A stretch of DNA of 64,000 nt from Chrysoperla carnea (GCF_905475395.1 NC_058340.1:64582181-64646180); one strand, 5' to 3'; counted from the stretch's first letter, positions 24,160 through 36,508 are shown. The notes: generated by a model not told the origin, from the letters alone. A program made the numbers and translations.

Positions 24160-25220
24160 CCGAATGGTGAATTAAATATATTTACGTTTAATTTAAATTC
24201 AATTATAAAATTAATATTATTTTCTTATAAACCAATTTAGGTCACAAAATTTCCTGACGCTCTAGCGAATCGAAATGCCGAAAACCGCATTCAAATCCGA
24301 TTTACTGTTCAAATTTTTCGAACTTTGAATTGTTTTTAGTGTTTCGTTTATGCGACTACACATAGTTCTTCTGTGTGTTGCTTAGTAAAAATTTATACAG
24401 CATTAAACGATTGTATTATTCCAAAACACGAAATATATTAAACTGAATGATCTTCAATACAGATATGTATGTATCTGGGGATCTACTAAATCACACTTGC
24501 TGTCATAGACATACAAATAGGTATCGTAGGTATACATATAATAATATCTTAAAGTGCAGGTGTTGTATATTACTGATTAAGGTTGTTCAATTATTATACT
24601 GATTGGTTCCAGCGATAAATTTATTGATATCGGAAAATGAATTGTATAAACACGGTGTTCCAGACCTCCCGTATCATCTCTTCTTATAAATAGGATACGC
24701 TCTATCGAATGATAACATTTTAAACGTCGTTAAAGTCGTTTCAATGCAGAAAACCAAAGATTCAAACAGGAAAAGGCTATTTTAATTGGTATATAGTATG
24801 TGATATTCTTTCTTTTCAGATTGGCAACTATCAGAAATTACGTCATTGTTTAAGATGTCGATAGAGTCAAGTATGTCAACTAAGGCTGTTATACCTAATT
24901 GAGCTTTGGTTGACTAGAGTCGGAAGTATTGGCCCGGTTAAGAAGATATATTTTCAAAATTTCATGAATTTCCGATCTAAATTTTCAATTTCTTGATAAA
25001 AACTTGTTGAGCATAAAAAATTTATTAGCACAAATGTTTTTTACTGATACACCGTTTTATCCTTCCTATGATATATGTGAAAATAATTTATACGAAACGT
25101 CTATTATTTAGTTAAAGTATTATTTTCGACAAAAAAGAGCAATCAAGTTATTGCAATTTATTACTTTTTATCAGAAAATGTCAATTTATCAATGAGAGAT
25201 ATACAGTGTGATCATTTCAA
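24160..25220. other. Intergenic DNA, nothing recognised
   Basis: A single possible mariner-type end, CACGGTGTTCCAGACC, lies near 24651, with no partner. No exon was seen. Confidence 0.4.
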
Positions 25221-25224
25221 AAAT

Positions 25225-25720
25225 ATTTACCCTTAATAACTCTTGGCTCGATGTGATTATTGTTTTGAGTGAAAACAGGTCGATTTAGATATCGATACCG
25301 AAATTCAAAAATGGTACCTAGAAAATTTTAAGTTTCACCCCTTCGTTCATTGTCAACTTTGAAATTCCAAATAGTACCCCCTACCTTATTATACTTCATT
25401 TGAAAGGACATAAAATTTTCTAAAATGATAAAAAAGTTCTCAAGATGAGAACTACACAGAAGATGGAAGGTATCCACCCTTAATAACTCTTGATCTAATG
25501 TGATTGTTTTGAGTGAAATCACGTCGATTTATATATCGAGAGGCAGTTCAAAAATGGTACCTAGAGAATTTTAAGTTTCACCCCTTCGCCCCTAGCCACC
25601 CCAACTTTGAATTTTCAAATGGTACACTCCCTACCTTGTTATACATCATTTGAAGTAACATAAAATTCCCTATTCAGCATGATAAAAAAATAAAATCGAC
25701 CGATTAGTTCTTAAAATTGA
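25225..25720. repeat. Tandem duplication, period about 247 bp
   Basis: CCTTAATAACTCTTG at 25231 and 25478 begin two copies that stay alignable through AAAAATGGTACCTAG, TTTCACCCCTTCG and TTATAC.TCATTTGAA. The second copy has short insertions. A minus-strand open frame spanning the junction is not a gene. Confidence 0.75.
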
Positions 25721-26369
25721 CTAATCAGAAGATTGAATTCATATCCTTCATCTTCTATGTAGTCTGTGTTAGAAACCAATCGATCGATCTCATTTTTTTA
25801 ATCATGGTTAAAGAAAGAATTTTATACCATTTGAAATTTCAAGGTTGACGCCATGGTGCTTAGTATTACTTTTACATATAGGAGCACTTTTTTCAACATG
25901 TTTCCTGCTGGGTCATTTCACCCGAAAAATTTCAGCATGGACTTGTGGTCTATTAAGCTTGTATGCGGCAGTGTAGAATACTCCACTTTTGCATTCTAAT
26001 GAAGTTGTCATTCTCATTCCTCTCTGAAATATATTCTTACATAAGAAAAGCTATTATATGTATAAAAGTATAAAAAATGATCATAATATATTTGTTAATT
26101 GTTTAATATCCATATATAATAAACATATTCTGAACAGTCTGTGTACGGATGAACACGATATAAATGCACTAATAGCACTAAACACATTACTTAGACTCAT
26201 CCATGGATACCTATTACCTAGTTTACACCACCGTAAATAGAGCATTCGTTGCAGATCTACAGTTAGAATCTTGACAAATGTGTTAATTTTATCGCATGCA
26301 GTAATAATGAATAAACACATATTATAGTGGAAGAGCTGATTGTAGTAAGCCCTCCTTTGAACCCCCAAC

Positions 26370-26470
26370 CAGCGTCGGACCCAGGATAGAGCAAGTATAG
26401 CGGGTGCTTCAGACCCCAAGTTGCAAAGGGCTGCAAATTGTCAAATTCGAAAAACAATTTCGCATTTTAA
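26370..26470 (+). mobile_element. Possible single end of a hAT-like element
   Basis: CAGCGTCGGACCCAGGATAG followed by a GCTTCAGACCCCAAG block loosely parallels the left end of the hAT element at 2598. No partner end or target duplication was found. Confidence 0.25.
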
Positions 26471-26594
26471 GTTGTGATTATTGAAATGGAAGTAAATTTT
26501 TGGAAAAAAAAGGTTCCGAAAAGGATCTCGCTCTATCTTGATGTGAGGATAAAGCCAGCACTCTCCCCACTAATAAATATCTCTGTATGTGTGT

Positions 26595-26870
26595 GGCATC
26601 ATAGCTCCTAAATGGATGAATTGATTTGATTTTTTTAATAACTCGAAAATTAATTTGATCAAGTGTGGTCTTAACTCTCTTTCAAATGCGAGTTTAAGAT
26701 TCCATAGCCCATAACAGGAAGAAAACAGATGATGAAGTTTAAACGGCTAAGCACAATTTCTTGAAACATACATACCAGAGCACTTTTGATCAAATTACCT
26801 CTCAATTATCAAAAAAATGAAAATCAGTCTATCTGTTTAGGAGCTACGATGGCACAAACGAATTGATCAT
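26595..26870. repeat. Inverted pair of RTE-like tails
   Basis: A reverse copy at about 26595-26640 (GGCATCATAGCTCCTAAATG) and a forward copy at about 26815-26862 (TTTAGGAGCTACGATGGCAC) form arms of about 45 bp around a 175-bp spacer. Both carry the same non-LTR tail phrase as kinesin intron 1. Confidence 0.6.
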
Positions 26871-26999
26871 ACCTGATTTTGTGTAGGGTTTTTTTTTTAA
26901 TTTTTAACTTAAATTTTTAACCAATAATGAAAGTTATTGTAATGGGTCCGATTCTCGAAATCGAAATTTTCAACATATCTTTACGTTTCATGGTCAGAA

Positions 27000-28240
27000 C
27001 AATACATTAACACAAATTTGGAGAAGAAGTATGCTTGTGTGTGTTTGTATACGAACGTTCGTCGTCATTCTTTTCCTGATCGACATCGCGCGAACAAAAA
27101 ATTATATCGACTTCGTTGAGGTGTCGATCAAAACGTATGAAAAAATGAAACTTAATTACACCTTAGTGACCTATTTTCTAATTCGATCTCAGTTTTATAA
27201 ATCGATCACAGTCTGGTTAAGTCGATCTCAGTTTTATAAGACAAGAAAACTGAAAAATATCAGACATTTCTAGAAATTAATATCGATTCCAGGCATTATT
27301 AAAATTTTCTTATAGTTTCTTATATTTTGTACGGTTCTAAATACTATTTACATGACTTATCTCTTTTTACTAGCTAGTAACGACTTTAGTAGTAAGTGAA
27401 GAAAACAAGTCGATGTTATCAGGCAGAGTTAACTACGATCAACTAGCTCTTAGACCATTATACATACCACCATTGGAGCTTAGTTGTAGTTTATTGCATA
27501 GTTCTTCTCTTATCTCTTATTTACACATTATTATACAATGTAGCACAATGTTAAGTTAAAATATTATAAACAAAAAATCAATCAAGTTAAATTACGTTCT
27601 TTCATTCATTTTAACACAAATGATTTTGTTAAAAAAAAAAAAGAAGATAACATCAGAAAACACTTTGTGTGTTTGTAATCTAATTTCATTAGGATTAGTT
27701 TATAAGCAATATACATTACATTTATGTATAGTTATTTATTTTAAATGCATATATTTATGTTTAAATGAGATAGATACAGATTTTCAAAAGTAATGTAACA
27801 GTGGGATGGCATTAAAAACATTAATTTCTGTATGACAGGTTTCATTTTTTAGAGTAAAAGGCATATTTAAAGGCAACTTTTGAAGGTTTGAAGGTAAATT
27901 TAATTCGTTCGGTTAGACTAAAAAAACTCGTATGTATATTTTCATATCGCTACATTGGCGGAAACCAGAAACGTAAGAATAAAATGATATTTGCTCACAA
28001 TTCAGCCTTTTTAATAACCATCCAATCTAGATCAAATATCTACCTTATATTGACACTAAACAAGCCACTTTAATGATCCCTCAGGGTAAAATGATGCCTC
28101 GTTATTTTAAGTAAACCATTAAAGCCATCTAGTACCTATAATTATCGATAGATGGTTTCCACGCGATCAAATTAATCGTTCAACAAAGACAAAGAGAGGT
28201 GTATAGCGGTCAGTTTTCATGACGAAATTCAAATATGTCG
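27000..28240. other. Intergenic DNA, short direct repeat
   Basis: TCGATCTCAGTTTTATA occurs at about 27185 and 27222. No conserved coding sequence. The open frames at 27031 and 27888 show no domain. Confidence 0.4.
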
Positions 28241-28515
28241 TTACGGGTAAAATGATCCCCTTTATATAGGCTAAAATGATCCCTATTTTGTGTGTAAAAT
28301 TATGATAGATAAAATGATCCCCCATCTTGTAACGGATATGTAACGGATAATGAATGTGTTGATTTAGATGAATTTACCAAGTGATTTTTACCTACTATCC
28401 TCTCAAGGTCGGTCAAAACGATCCCTTTTGAGAAATATTGAATAGTTCTAAAAATTTGAACAGATCAAACAAACTTTTCATACCAATATTATAACATGTG
28501 AATAAAGAACTCGAA
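28241..28515 (+). repeat. Dispersed repeat 'TAAAATGATCCC', copy 1
   Basis: Contains several TAAAATGATCCC motifs, followed by a block with AAGGTCGGTCAAAA and GATCCCTTTTGAG. It aligns over nearly its whole length with 33141-33492 in the same orientation, but lacks about 95 bp present there. Confidence 0.7.
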
Positions 28516-28604
28516 AATATTTCGACGTTATACATATCTCGAATAGTTTGGCTATAAATTACATTTTTTCTTAGGGGGAACATTTTCGAACACCTTCTCC
28601 TAAA

Positions 28605-28685
28605 GGGCATTATTGTGAATGCATATAAACAATTTAAAACTGATTCTAAGAAAACGTGATTTTTTTTAGAACATCCTTAAGGATC
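28605..28685. mobile_element. Truncated end of the 'GGAACGTCC' MITE family
   Basis: AATGCATATA, then GTGATTTTTTTTAGAACATCCTTAAGG, given here as pieces ATGCATATA and AGAACATCCTTAAGG, matches the right end of the MITE at 18409-18892. A similar remnant lies near 40070-40110 (GGGAACGTCCTTAAG). Confidence 0.4.
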
Positions 28686-28954
28686 GCCATACTAGAAACA
28701 AATACCAGAAAATTTTGTGTCTTTGTTTTCAAATCTGTATCCTTCAGACTCAACCGCCCCCCACCCGCCGTACAGCCAGTGTAAAGAGAAGTACATGATA
28801 CGATATGTTAGAAAAACATTGTTATAGAATCCTAAGAATGGTATTTAATTTATAATACTCGTAAATGAAAGATAATACAGTATGCACGTAATACCAAAGA
28901 CATAACCGAAGTGTTTATTATGATGTTTATATTCATTCGTTGATAGCAAATAGC

Positions 28955-28958
28955 AGCA

Positions 28959-28994
<36 letters not shown>
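28955..28994. repeat. (TTA)n microsatellite
   Basis: About twelve uninterrupted ATT/TTA units, in intergenic DNA. Confidence 0.9.
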
Positions 28995-29534
28995 GCAGAT
29001 ACAAGCTATTAAAACTTAAATATGTATATTTAGTAATAAAGATATGTTGTAGGTAATTTGATACGCCTAACGAAGCATAATTGTAATTATTACAAATTAA
29101 TTAAATACAAGAAATATATTAATATACATTATACATACATGTATATGTATAACAACAATTTTATATTATCACTAATAAAAACATTCATTAAATGTTATAA
29201 ACATTGTGAAAATAATATTTACATGTTTTACAAGTAAAGATGAGAAAATGAGATTCTAGTCCTTGTACGATAAATGAATCTAGAATTGTTTGATTCTTAT
29301 GGAAAAATTGTTTGCTGGGTGTATTGACTTGCAGTTTTTTGCATTGGGTTCAGAAAATTATCCTAAACCAGTGAAAACAAATTAAATTGTTAAAATTAAG
29401 TTATAAAAAGTGATAAGTAAATATAATAATTTAATATATTGCTTTTCGCATTAAGACATTTTTATCCTGTAAAAAGTAAAAGTAAAAAAACAATATAGTA
29501 TATAATACAATTTTAGTCTCTGTTATAAAGTATT

Positions 29535-29670
29535 CATTTAATACATCCATCACAACGCAGTAGTTAGCGTCGCGGACTATCGTTGTAATTCTTCAAAACT
29601 CTATGGGTTCGAATCTGGGTAGGTTTACGTACATTATTATTTTTTATTTTTTTTTTTTTAAATAGATAGT
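29535..29670 (+). mobile_element. tRNA-derived SINE head or decayed tRNA
   Basis: An A-box-like GCAGTAGTTAGCGTCG and a B-box-like GGGTTCGAATCTGGG lie about 45 bp apart, followed by a long T-rich run. Spacing and motifs fit a Pol III internal promoter. A clean cloverleaf cannot be drawn, so a SINE head is likelier than a working tRNA. Confidence 0.5.
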
Positions 29671-29769
29671 GCTCAAAGCAAATATTAATCAATTCGTATG
29701 TGGTATCTAAAAAAGCTTTTTTTTTTATTTTTAAAAATTTAATAAAATCAGAACTTTGGTTAAATTGAT

Positions 29770-29970
29770 AAAAAAATTCATCTCGGTATCTCTTTTCGTT
29801 TTTGAGTTATCGTAGTAACAGACGGACAGATAGACAGACAGACGGCCAACCGAAAATGGATTAATTAGGTTATTTTATGAATACCTATACCAAAATTTTA
29901 TTGGTAGTATCAATATTTTTAAGCGATACAAAATTGGGACTAACCTTAGTATACCTTGATATATATCATG
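29770..29970 (+). repeat. Retro-element tail repeat, 3' part
   Basis: TCGGTATCTCTTTTCGTTTT, then ACAGACGGACAGATAGACAG and CTTAGTATACCTTGATATA. Same tail as at 8440-8560. The short open frame that crosses it is not a gene. Confidence 0.55.
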
Positions 29971-29974
29971 TACA

Positions 29975-31445
29975 TGGTATAAAAATGTCTATGTGGTTTA
30001 GAGTGGAACTTTTTAGTTTTAATCTCCGCGCCATTGCGGTAAAAGGGGTTCCTAAGAAAAAGATTATTTTACTGTAGGTACTACCCAAGCAAATTGGGAA
30101 TTTGTTATTGATTGATTTTTGTTAAACTCTTTTTAAATAATTGGTACTCCAAAATTAAATAAAAATTTGAATATTTTCCCATTAGCGTGGTAAAGTGTTG
30201 AAAATGAGAAAGCAAAGACAGTGTACCAGCTGGCAGTTTAGGATTTTTTTAAATAGATAACTCGAAAAAAACGCGGTTTCACTGTTTGACAAAGTTTTAA
30301 AAATAATAAGGTTTAAGCATTTACAGTTCGTAATTTTTGTATACACTATGATTGAAATAATGATTTAGTTTCATCAAATTTGATAAGATAAATTTTTTTA
30401 AGATTCCGAGACATTAGTCTTTTTTTTTTATTCATATATATATTAACAGATTATGAGACTTACTCGCTTAAAATCAAGGTTAATAAAGTTTTTTTAATAA
30501 ATAAAAACCATGAATTTTTTGTGGTTAACTTTGTGTTAAATGGTAAAGAGAATAATGAAAGTAGTATAATATTGCTTTTCATGGGCAAAACGAAAATGCC
30601 TACTAACAAATGACACATAGTTTTTGAAACCACGGAAAATTTTTTAAGAAGATTTTCCAAACATCGGATGAAATGCTAAAAAAAACTAGTAAATAAATCC
30701 TTTTTTTTATTGTGTAAACTTGAAGAGGTCGGTTAAGTTATCTCAGCTGAAATGGCAGTATCTAAAATTTGAGGCTCATTACCAAAATCTATTCAAGCAT
30801 TTGTGACAGCACTTGAATGAAGCAACGATAAAAGCTTGAAAAACTTACAAACAAGATTAAACACAAAGTGGGAAAGAAAAAGACTCTTCAAAAATAAATT
30901 TCTTGAAGTGAGTCATATCTGAAAGGTTATATTATTTTATGGTTCTAACTTACTCTTCACGAAATTACAGATTAGTTAGCACAATATCGATACATACTTT
31001 ACAAGGAAGTATGATAGATAATCTACTGTTCCAGGAGGACCCTACGTTTTTGTTACTATAAACCATACGAAATCCTTTTTATATTTCTATAATACATACT
31101 CAAAAGTATTCATTAATAAATTCTAGATTCAAACATTTGTAGAATAAAACAAACAAAATAAAACTGAATAAAAATATATTTAAAAAAAAAAAATGAAATT
31201 AAAAAAGAAAATTTCACAAAGAAAAATTAACATAACAGAGAAAATTTCATAATAACAAAAAATATATATAATATAAGAAAACCAATTTTTTTTTTTACTT
31301 AATTCAATAGGATTACTAATAAAAATAATGGAAAAAGAGAAATATAGAAAAACAGTAAAATTAAAAAAAATATGGTTATCTCTATTAGATTGAATTTTTT
31401 ACCTCCGTATATAAACACTATTTAATATTATTAATATCTTCAAAG
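29975..31445. other. Intergenic DNA, nothing recognised
   Basis: AT-rich with many A and T runs, particularly 31160-31400. No gene or named repeat was seen. Confidence 0.45.
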
Positions 31446-31448
31446 CAA

Positions 31449-32097
31449 CAGGACATTTCCCAAAAAATCACGTTTTTTCACGTTTCGTGTATATGCATTC
31501 TCATTAATTTCCTTTATAAACAGGTAAATTTTTTAATATCTCTTACTATGTTAATAGGCTATAGATTTTGTTATAGAAAGGAACTGAGTCGTTCACGGGT
31601 AATTATTGCAGAAATCGTTCAATAGGTTAAAAAAGAAAGAGTAAACCGTGGAGTGCTCTTAAATGAGAGGTTGAAAATTGAAGATAGGGATGAAAAACTA
31701 TCCCTTTTGATTTTTTTGAAATATCTCATAAACTATGCAAAATTTCAAGAAATCTTATATAAAATTTTATAGAAAATCAATTTTACATTGGATGAGTATT
31801 TTTTTAAAAATATTTTTACTAGTCAAAACATTTGAAACAAACAAGAAAATAAATGAAAAAATTTCGATTTTTTGTGGTTTTTTGTTTTTTCACCTGTATC
31901 TTTTTTTTTGGACATAGATAGGTATAGGAAGTGAAGCAAACAGCAAAAAGTAAATTGAATTTCCTTTTAAATGGTATGTAGAAAAATTTTACTCTTAATT
32001 TTCGTCTAATTTTCACAAGTTCTAACAGAATCCAAAATTTAAAACGTAAATCTCAAATATTTCAATACACTCTATTTTCTAGGAACGTTCTTAAAGT
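31449..32097 (-). mobile_element. MITE of the 'GGAACGTCC' family, copy 2
   Basis: The inverted relative of 18409-18892. It starts with AGGACATTTCCCAAAAAATC, then a TATATGCATTCTC block. It ends with TTTACTCTTAATTTTCG, a TCAAATATTT block and GGAACGTTCTTAAAG. It is longer than copy 1 (about 650 versus 485 bp), so one of them carries an indel or nested insertion. Confidence 0.65.
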
Positions 32098-32099
32098 AC

Positions 32100-33140
32100 T
32101 ACTTTGAGGTACAGTACGGCTGTTTGGGTAAGTACGGTGAATGGTCATTTTTTAAATGATAGTTCAAAGTAACTTGATCACAATAAACGCAGTTTTGGGG
32201 CCTCTTGCTGAGCAAAATTTTGAATTATTTCATTTTAAAATTGGGATTTTTAACGCAGTATCTTATGGAAGAACTCACAATAATCTTAATTGTATAATAA
32301 TTAATCGATGGATGATCTCCAAAAAGAAAACATAAAAAAGTTTGGTTTTTGGCCCTTTACAATATTTTTAGAGGTAATGTATAAATCTCTACGGTCGCTA
32401 ATGACCTAGACGTTAAAAGCGACCTTAAATAAAATATAAAATAAAAAATATTTTTAGAGTATTTTATTACATTTACGTCATACAAATTGCCTAGTTTACG
32501 ATATTTATAGAGTTTTGTATTACATTTCGCGTCATACAATTTGCCTAATTGACTACACAGTTGACTACACAATAGCCGGACTACCTCCTATCAGTGTATA
32601 GAGGTAATTTTATAAAAATTTATTGTTAGATTTAAAACATAAGTAATCTCTATATTATTATACAAAGGAATTCAATATACTATTATTCATCTTCGTATTA
32701 ATAGTAAGGACTAAAGGACTACAAGGAGTAACGATAATAATACCTATATGACTGTTATTATTTCTTTCATTTTTTTTTTCTTTTCGACTTTTCTCATAAT
32801 ATAATTTTTTTTCTGAATAGTTCGTGTTTATAATACATAATATCTATGTTTGCTTATATTTCGTATTTTGATGTATATATTCTTTGTATTATACAAGTTA
32901 TGCTATAGAATATAGATGTATTATTCTGGAACGAAAAAAAAGAATGAGTTAAAATTTTAGCTTTTTAACGTTATGATATAAAATTATAGTCTTCACCACG
33001 AAAATCGAATAAACTTCATAACTTTTTCACATTTTATTTCGTATTTTGATGTATATTCATCATATTATACAAATTATGGTGATCTATAAGCTAATTTGTG
33101 TAGCATGATTTATGCTAAGACAAAACGTAAAATTTCTTTT
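32100..33140. other. Intergenic DNA with short direct repeats
   Basis: TATTACATTTACGTCATACA and TATTACATTTCGCGTCATAC repeat at about 32463 and 32518, flanked by GAGGTAAT at about 32370 and 32600. This may be a small decayed MITE. No gene. Confidence 0.4.
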
Positions 33141-33492
33141 TTTGGTATAATAATCCCCTTTATATAGGCTTAAATGATCCCTATTTTGTGTGTATAATTA
33201 TAATATATAAAATGATCCCCATCATGTAAGCGGTCTTGAATGTGTTAATTTAGATAAATTTACCAGTGATTTTTGTTTTCATACTAATCGTTGATGTAAT
33301 GTAAAAGAACAGTTCATATTTTATGTGAACGGTTTGATAAAAAATGCAATGGGATCATTTTACCCACTATCCTTACAAGGTCGGTCAAAATCACGATCCC
33401 TTTTGAGGAATATTGAATAGTTCTAAAAATTTGAACAGATCAAAAGAAATTTACATACCAATATTGTAACATTTGAATAAAGAAACTCAGAA
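33141..33492 (+). repeat. Dispersed repeat 'TAAAATGATCCC', copy 2
   Basis: A direct copy of 28241-28515 with a ~95-bp extra segment that itself ends in GGGATCATTTTACCC, an inverted form of the family motif. The copy is followed at once by another dispersed repeat (33492-33715). Confidence 0.7.
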
Positions 33493-33715
33493 TGTCACAC
33501 CGAAATTTTTATTGTGTGCTTTGGACGTAAAAAGTGGGGTCGAGTTCGTAAATGAACAACATAGGTCAAGGTCTTGGGTACGTATAACCCATCTTATAAG
33601 CCATTATAAATAGAACAAAAGTATAAATATGTTCCTTTTAAAAAAATTAACAACTTTTGTTTGAAATTTTTTTTTGTAAACATCACTGTTTATACTTGAT
33701 TGCGCAAATTAGTAC
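33492..33715 (-). repeat. Retro-element tail repeat, inverted copy
   Basis: Reverse complement of 8230-8445, recognisable from AAAAAGTGGGGTCGAGTTCG, GTCTTGGGTACGTATA and TTGCGCAAATTAG. The GACA-rich end is missing and replaced by the TAAAATGATCCC repeat. Confidence 0.6.
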
Positions 33716-33719
33716 AAAA

Positions 33720-34810
33720 GTTTGATATCCATTTTCTCCAAAACTATAAATGATAGGCCGTTGAAAATTTGTAGGTAGTTTTAACTAGTAGTCTTGTGAA
33801 ATATTCTTGAAACAAAATAAAATTCTAAAAAATACTTTCGAAAATTTTTGAAATTTCAGTAACTGTGGTAGTTTTTTAAACTTTTTTAATTTATTAAAAA
33901 GTAGCTGTACCCCGCCACACTTCGCTGTGGAATATTATGGTTGCATGGAAATAGATGAAACGTATCTAGTAAATTGTCATAAAACACTGTCTATACATGG
34001 TATTTCAACAATTAATTCAGTTAATTGTTTGTTTTCACTTATTTCTTTAGCTTTGATTTATTTTCTTTTTTTTTAGTCTCTGAGTTAGGTAAGTTGTTGG
34101 TCTACCTCCCTACGATCATACACACTACGGGTTTTATTATTACAATAAAGCTAATGGAATTATTAAATTGTCAATGCAGTCCGATGTTTTTTTATTAATT
34201 TTTTAGCTTTTTATAAAATATCATATAAAGAAACTATACCTACAATATTGAACTTGGACTAGATATATGACAAAAATGGAAAATCAAATTTTGCGACACT
34301 CGATCCCCGAATTATAGTTGCAACTTTCTTTATCACCAAACTTACCTATAATATTATCGATCTTTATCATCATTATCGACAAAAATATTCTTCTCATTTA
34401 ACAACATTTATCATTTTTAATCAAAATACTATATCTAAAAGAAAGTGAAACTTTACAAATAGAAAGGGAAAAGAAAAAAGTCAATTTGAAAAACGATTAT
34501 TCGAGAAAAACATTTATTAACTTCATTCTAACAATAATTTGACATTAAAATTTATTAAGTAAGACAAATAACATTAATTTTCATTGGATAGAAAATATAT
34601 AATATTTTAACATATATTTATAATTAATCAAAATTAATTAGTATAAACTTAATTATATTATAAATGTCAAATTTAAATAAATTAAAAAAATAATAATAAT
34701 ATTAAAAAAAAAAAAACGTTTATTTTACAAATAGCATTAATATCTGTAAGTAATAATTACCTATTTCTTTACACGCCTATATACAAACCAGGGATTTTAG
34801 TATGGAGAAC
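33720..34810. other. Intergenic DNA with a retroelement scrap
   Basis: CTGTACCCCGCCACACTTCG at about 33905 resembles the CTAGCGACCCGCCCC..TTCGC start at 39404. The rest is AT-rich, without a coding signal. Confidence 0.4.
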
Positions 34811-34811
34811 C

Positions 34812-35738
34812 ACACATCCAAATTGCTCCATTCCATTGCTCTATCTCACCCAAAATTTTATTCAATTTTGATCAACCAAGTATGTAATCCTACAAAATTT
34901 GGGTCATACTTTTCAAATTTGTGATTAAAATTAACCTAGCTCTGAAAGGTTTCAAGAATGTGGAATCCGGCTCAAGGAATTAAGCACATAAGTGATAACT
35001 AGCGAAAAACTGGCTACACAGCTGTAAATAAAGACCCAAAATTAGTGGGTTTCAAAAAAAATTCCAATAAGATCGGATCCAATTGGCCTGTGTTATCAAA
35101 AAAATCGAATTTTTAAACTCTATGACGTCATCAGAATCCAAAAAATTTAATTTTGATCTATCACATCTAAATTTTATCCAATTTTAATAAACCAAGTATG
35201 AAATCCTACTAAATTTGGGTCATACTTTTCAAATTTTTTATTAAAATTAAGCTATCTCTAATAGGTTTCAAGAGTGTGGAATCCTGGTCCCGGAATTATG
35301 CACATAAGTGATAACTAGCGAAAAACTGACAGCACAGCTGCAAAGAATGACCCAAAATTAAAGGTTTCAAAAAAAATTCCAAAAAGATCGGATCCAATTG
35401 GCCTGTGTTATCAAAAAAATCGAATTTTTAAACTCTATGACGTCATCAGAATCCAAAAAATTTAATTTTAATCCATCACATCTAAATTTTATTCAATTTT
35501 GATCAACCAAGTATGAAATCCTACTAAATTTGGGTCATACTTTTCAAATTTTTGGTTAAAATTAATCTATCTCTAATAGGTTTCAAGAATGTGGAATCCT
35601 GGTCCTGGAATTAAGCACATAAGTGATAACTAGCGAAAAACTGGCAACACAGCTGCAAAGAAAGACCCAAAATTCCATTAATATCGGATCAAATTTGCCT
35701 GCGTTATAAAAACATCGAATTTTTTTATCTTTATGACT
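34812..35738 (-). repeat. 315-bp satellite block E (about three monomers)
   Basis: The longest block: reverse orientation, close to three monomers. Intact TGACGTCA sites at 35123-35130 and 35438-35445 give a period of 315 bp. The third monomer breaks off near TATGACTG at 35732. Confidence 0.9.
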
Positions 35739-36508
35739 GTAAATTAATGAGCGCTGATTATTCTTTGTAAAATAGCCTATGTGAATTTGTATACAACTTG
35801 GCCCAACGAAAAATAATGACACTTTTACGAGTTATTCGACTTTAAAGTGCGATATATCACAAAAACGACGTTCTCTGCAAAAATCATACAAATATGTAAT
35901 GCCTATTGCCTATAATAATCGTTTAATATGAAAAAATATAATAAATCAAAACATCAAATTGAATTCATCAAATCAGGAACAGGGATGCTTCCTTCATATA
36001 GAGGTTGTGAAATTTATCCCAAATAATATAAAATTCTGCAAATAATTAATTCTATTTTTTTTCTCTCGTTCAGCTTTCACTTCATAATAATATCTAACAA
36101 CATAAAAATGTGTTTGTTTGATTAATTAACATCATTTGCATATTTATAAAATATCATAAGAGTGTAATAAAAAAAAAAAAAATTTGATGACGTATGCAAG
36201 CACCAGTTAACACTCCAACTGTGTGGTACAAACCATTATATAATCGACTATTCCATATAATAATCATTAATCAAATACCATATCTGTATAATGTTTTTGA
36301 ATAATATGTCGTATAACCACACTGTAAATACGATCATATTATAATTCTGCTAGTCGATTTGTAACTTAATATACAGGCGAAACTTCGATAAATATCAAAT
36401 CGTGTTAAGTACAAAGATACTATTTACTTCATCATGATAAGAAGTCCGAAGAATACAATAGTTGTGTTCGTTTAACGATTCAAAATCCTGTACGAAAAGC
36501 TTTTACTT

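Noticed and set aside
26081-26457. Overlapping 112- and 64-codon minus-strand frames
   Set aside because: They run over a possible hAT end and ordinary AT-rich DNA, with no conserved motif.
28950-29000. CRISPR-like or regulatory array
   Set aside because: It is a simple (TTA)n microsatellite; no spacer structure occurs anywhere in the window.
29560-29625. A working tRNA gene
   Set aside because: A- and B-box motifs are present, but the acceptor and anticodon stems do not pair well, so a SINE head is the better call.
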